NCBI GenBank assembly: GCA_002490315.1
Contig: DLKG01000025.1
Coordinates: 1 to 7,403 of the forward strand
Length of the DNA: 7,403 bases
Origin: Prevotella sp. UBA7594
GTDB lineage: Bacteria > Bacteroidota > Bacteroidia > Bacteroidales > Bacteroidaceae
Direction: 5' to 3'
The notes below the pieces were generated by a model that searched no databases, was not told where the DNA came from, and saw only the letters and a list, made by a program, of their open reading frames with translations. Each line of letters starts with the position of its first letter. Position 1 is the stretch's first letter. Shown here piece after piece: positions 7,201-7,403 of this stretch. The position numbers were made by a program, and so were the translations under genes.

Positions 7201-7217
7201 TCTATGTACTATATTTG
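7183..7217 (+). promoter_or_regulatory. Bacteroidota-type promoter reading rightwards
   Basis: TATATTTG at 7210-7217 is a full match to the -7 consensus TAnnTTTG. An exact TTTG at 7183-7186 lies 23 bp upstream, at the long end of the accepted spacing. Transcription would start near 7223-7226 and run through the inverted repeats at 7231-7400 as a leader of at least 175 nt. The gene it would serve is not in the window. Confidence 0.5.
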
Positions 7218-7230
7218 CTTTTCCTCCCGT

Positions 7231-7246
7231 GTTTCTCTGCAGAAAC
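7231..7246 (+). repeat. Small hairpin at the start of the predicted leader
   Basis: GTTTCT (7231-7236), loop CTGC, AGAAAC (7241-7246) form a perfect 6-bp stem with a 4-base loop. Its 3' arm overlaps the 5' arm of the longer inverted repeat that starts at 7242, so the two could not form at the same time. Confidence 0.4.
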
Positions 7247-7347
7247 TTCAGTATTTAGCCATAAAGCATACGGCTTTAACTACTCTGACTTCTTTAACTT
7301 CTATAAATTCCCCCATTTGCGAATCTTCTGTAAATAACTGAAGTTTC
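7242..7347. repeat. Inverted repeat A (16 bp, one bulge), crossing repeat B
   Basis: GAAACTTCAGTATTTA (7242-7257) is complementary to TAAATAACTGAAGTTTC (7331-7347) along all 16 bases, with a single bulged A at about 7337. The arms are 73 bases apart. The right arm lies inside the loop of the near-palindrome 7267-7400, so the arms interleave in the order A, B, A', B'. Confidence 0.65.
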
Positions 7348-7400
7348 GGATTTGTGGAATTTAAAGTAAATAAAGAAGTTACAGAAGTTAAAGCCGTATG
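7267..7400. repeat. Near-palindrome B, 134 bp with 45-bp imperfect arms
   Basis: The left arm 7267-7311 pairs with the right arm 7356-7400 in one continuous register: 38 of 45 positions are Watson-Crick and one more is G-U. The outermost 15 bp (CATACGGCTTTAACT at 7267-7281) are perfect, and so are nine bases at 7288-7296 and seven at 7305-7311. The central loop is 44 bases. Possible identities are a MITE-like or REP-like element, a structured RNA or leader, or a cruciform-forming site. The window ends 3 bases after it, so no target duplication or downstream gene can be judged. Confidence 0.75.
7274..7309. repeat. Two 18-bp imperfect tandem units in the left arm of B
   Basis: 7274-7291 and 7292-7309 share 14 of 18 bases, both beginning CTTTAACT. 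Because of this duplication, the second unit plus one base (7292-7310) can also pair with 7375-7393 at 17 of 19 positions, a register shifted by exactly 18 bases from the main stem. Confidence 0.55.
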
Positions 7401-7403
7401 TAA

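Larger units (their letters stand above)
6808..7403. other. Gene-poor, repeat-rich intergenic region
   Basis: No frame here gives a recognisable protein family. The left part (6808 to about 7170) has GC content close to that of the genes and holds several short open frames on both strands, which suggests decayed coding sequence. The right part (about 7171-7403) is AT-rich and dominated by inverted repeats and a promoter-like site. No terminator with a T-tract was found directly after the isomerase stop. If the promoter at 7183-7217 is real, it drives something that begins in, or to the right of, the end of the window. Confidence 0.7.

Noticed and set aside
7204..7341. A 45-codon plus-strand ORF (starts MYYICFSSRV) across the right-end repeats
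   Set aside because: Its first codons are the -7 promoter box, its Thr/Leu-rich middle is just a translation of the 18-bp repeat units, and it ends inside repeat arm A'. Non-coding repeat DNA explains it better.
7231..7400. CRISPR array
   Set aside because: The repeated units are adjacent 18-bp tandem copies and inverted repeats, not direct repeats separated by unique spacers of constant length, and there are no cas genes.

Overview
The window looks like chromosomal DNA from a Bacteroidota species, most likely a Bacteroidales member of the Prevotella type. Four things point there. There is an 'outer membrane beta-barrel family' TonB-receptor-like protein with an N-terminal carboxypeptidase-regulatory-like domain. 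There is a surface-type lipoprotein with acidic and Asn residues just after the lipid cysteine. Start codons are preceded by A/T-rich sequence with no Shine-Dalgarno motif. There are matches to the Bacteroidota -7 promoter box TAnnTTTG. Genus and species cannot be fixed from the sequence alone.

Layout: (1) 14-1399 (+), a right-handed beta-helix lipoprotein. (2) 1404-3995 (-), an outer-membrane beta-barrel/TonB-dependent-receptor-like protein that converges on gene 1 with only 4 bp between the stop codons. (3) 3996-4230, a divergent AT-rich promoter region. (4) 4231-5985 (+), an exported bifunctional metallophosphatase/5'-nucleotidase. (5) 6061-6807 (+), an exported cyclophilin-type peptidyl-prolyl isomerase. 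(6) 6808-7403, about 600 bp with no convincing gene but rich in symmetry: a pair of 17-bp palindromes, short open frames that may be relics, a Bacteroidota-type promoter bracketed by an inverted repeat, and a 134-bp near-palindrome interleaved with a second long inverted repeat.

All four proteins carry export signals and would act in the envelope. The nucleotidase would release phosphate and nucleosides from nucleotides in the periplasm. The isomerase would help exported proteins fold. The beta-barrel would bind or import an unknown ligand, or act as an assembly or structural protein. The beta-helix lipoprotein would sit on a membrane or the cell surface. Nothing shows that the four form one pathway. 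The nucleotidase and isomerase could be co-transcribed (75-bp gap); the other two are transcribed towards each other.

The genes themselves are ordinary for the phylum. The part worth a second look is the symmetric DNA at the right-hand end. No CRISPR array, tRNA, rRNA, complete insertion sequence or recognisable defence system was seen.
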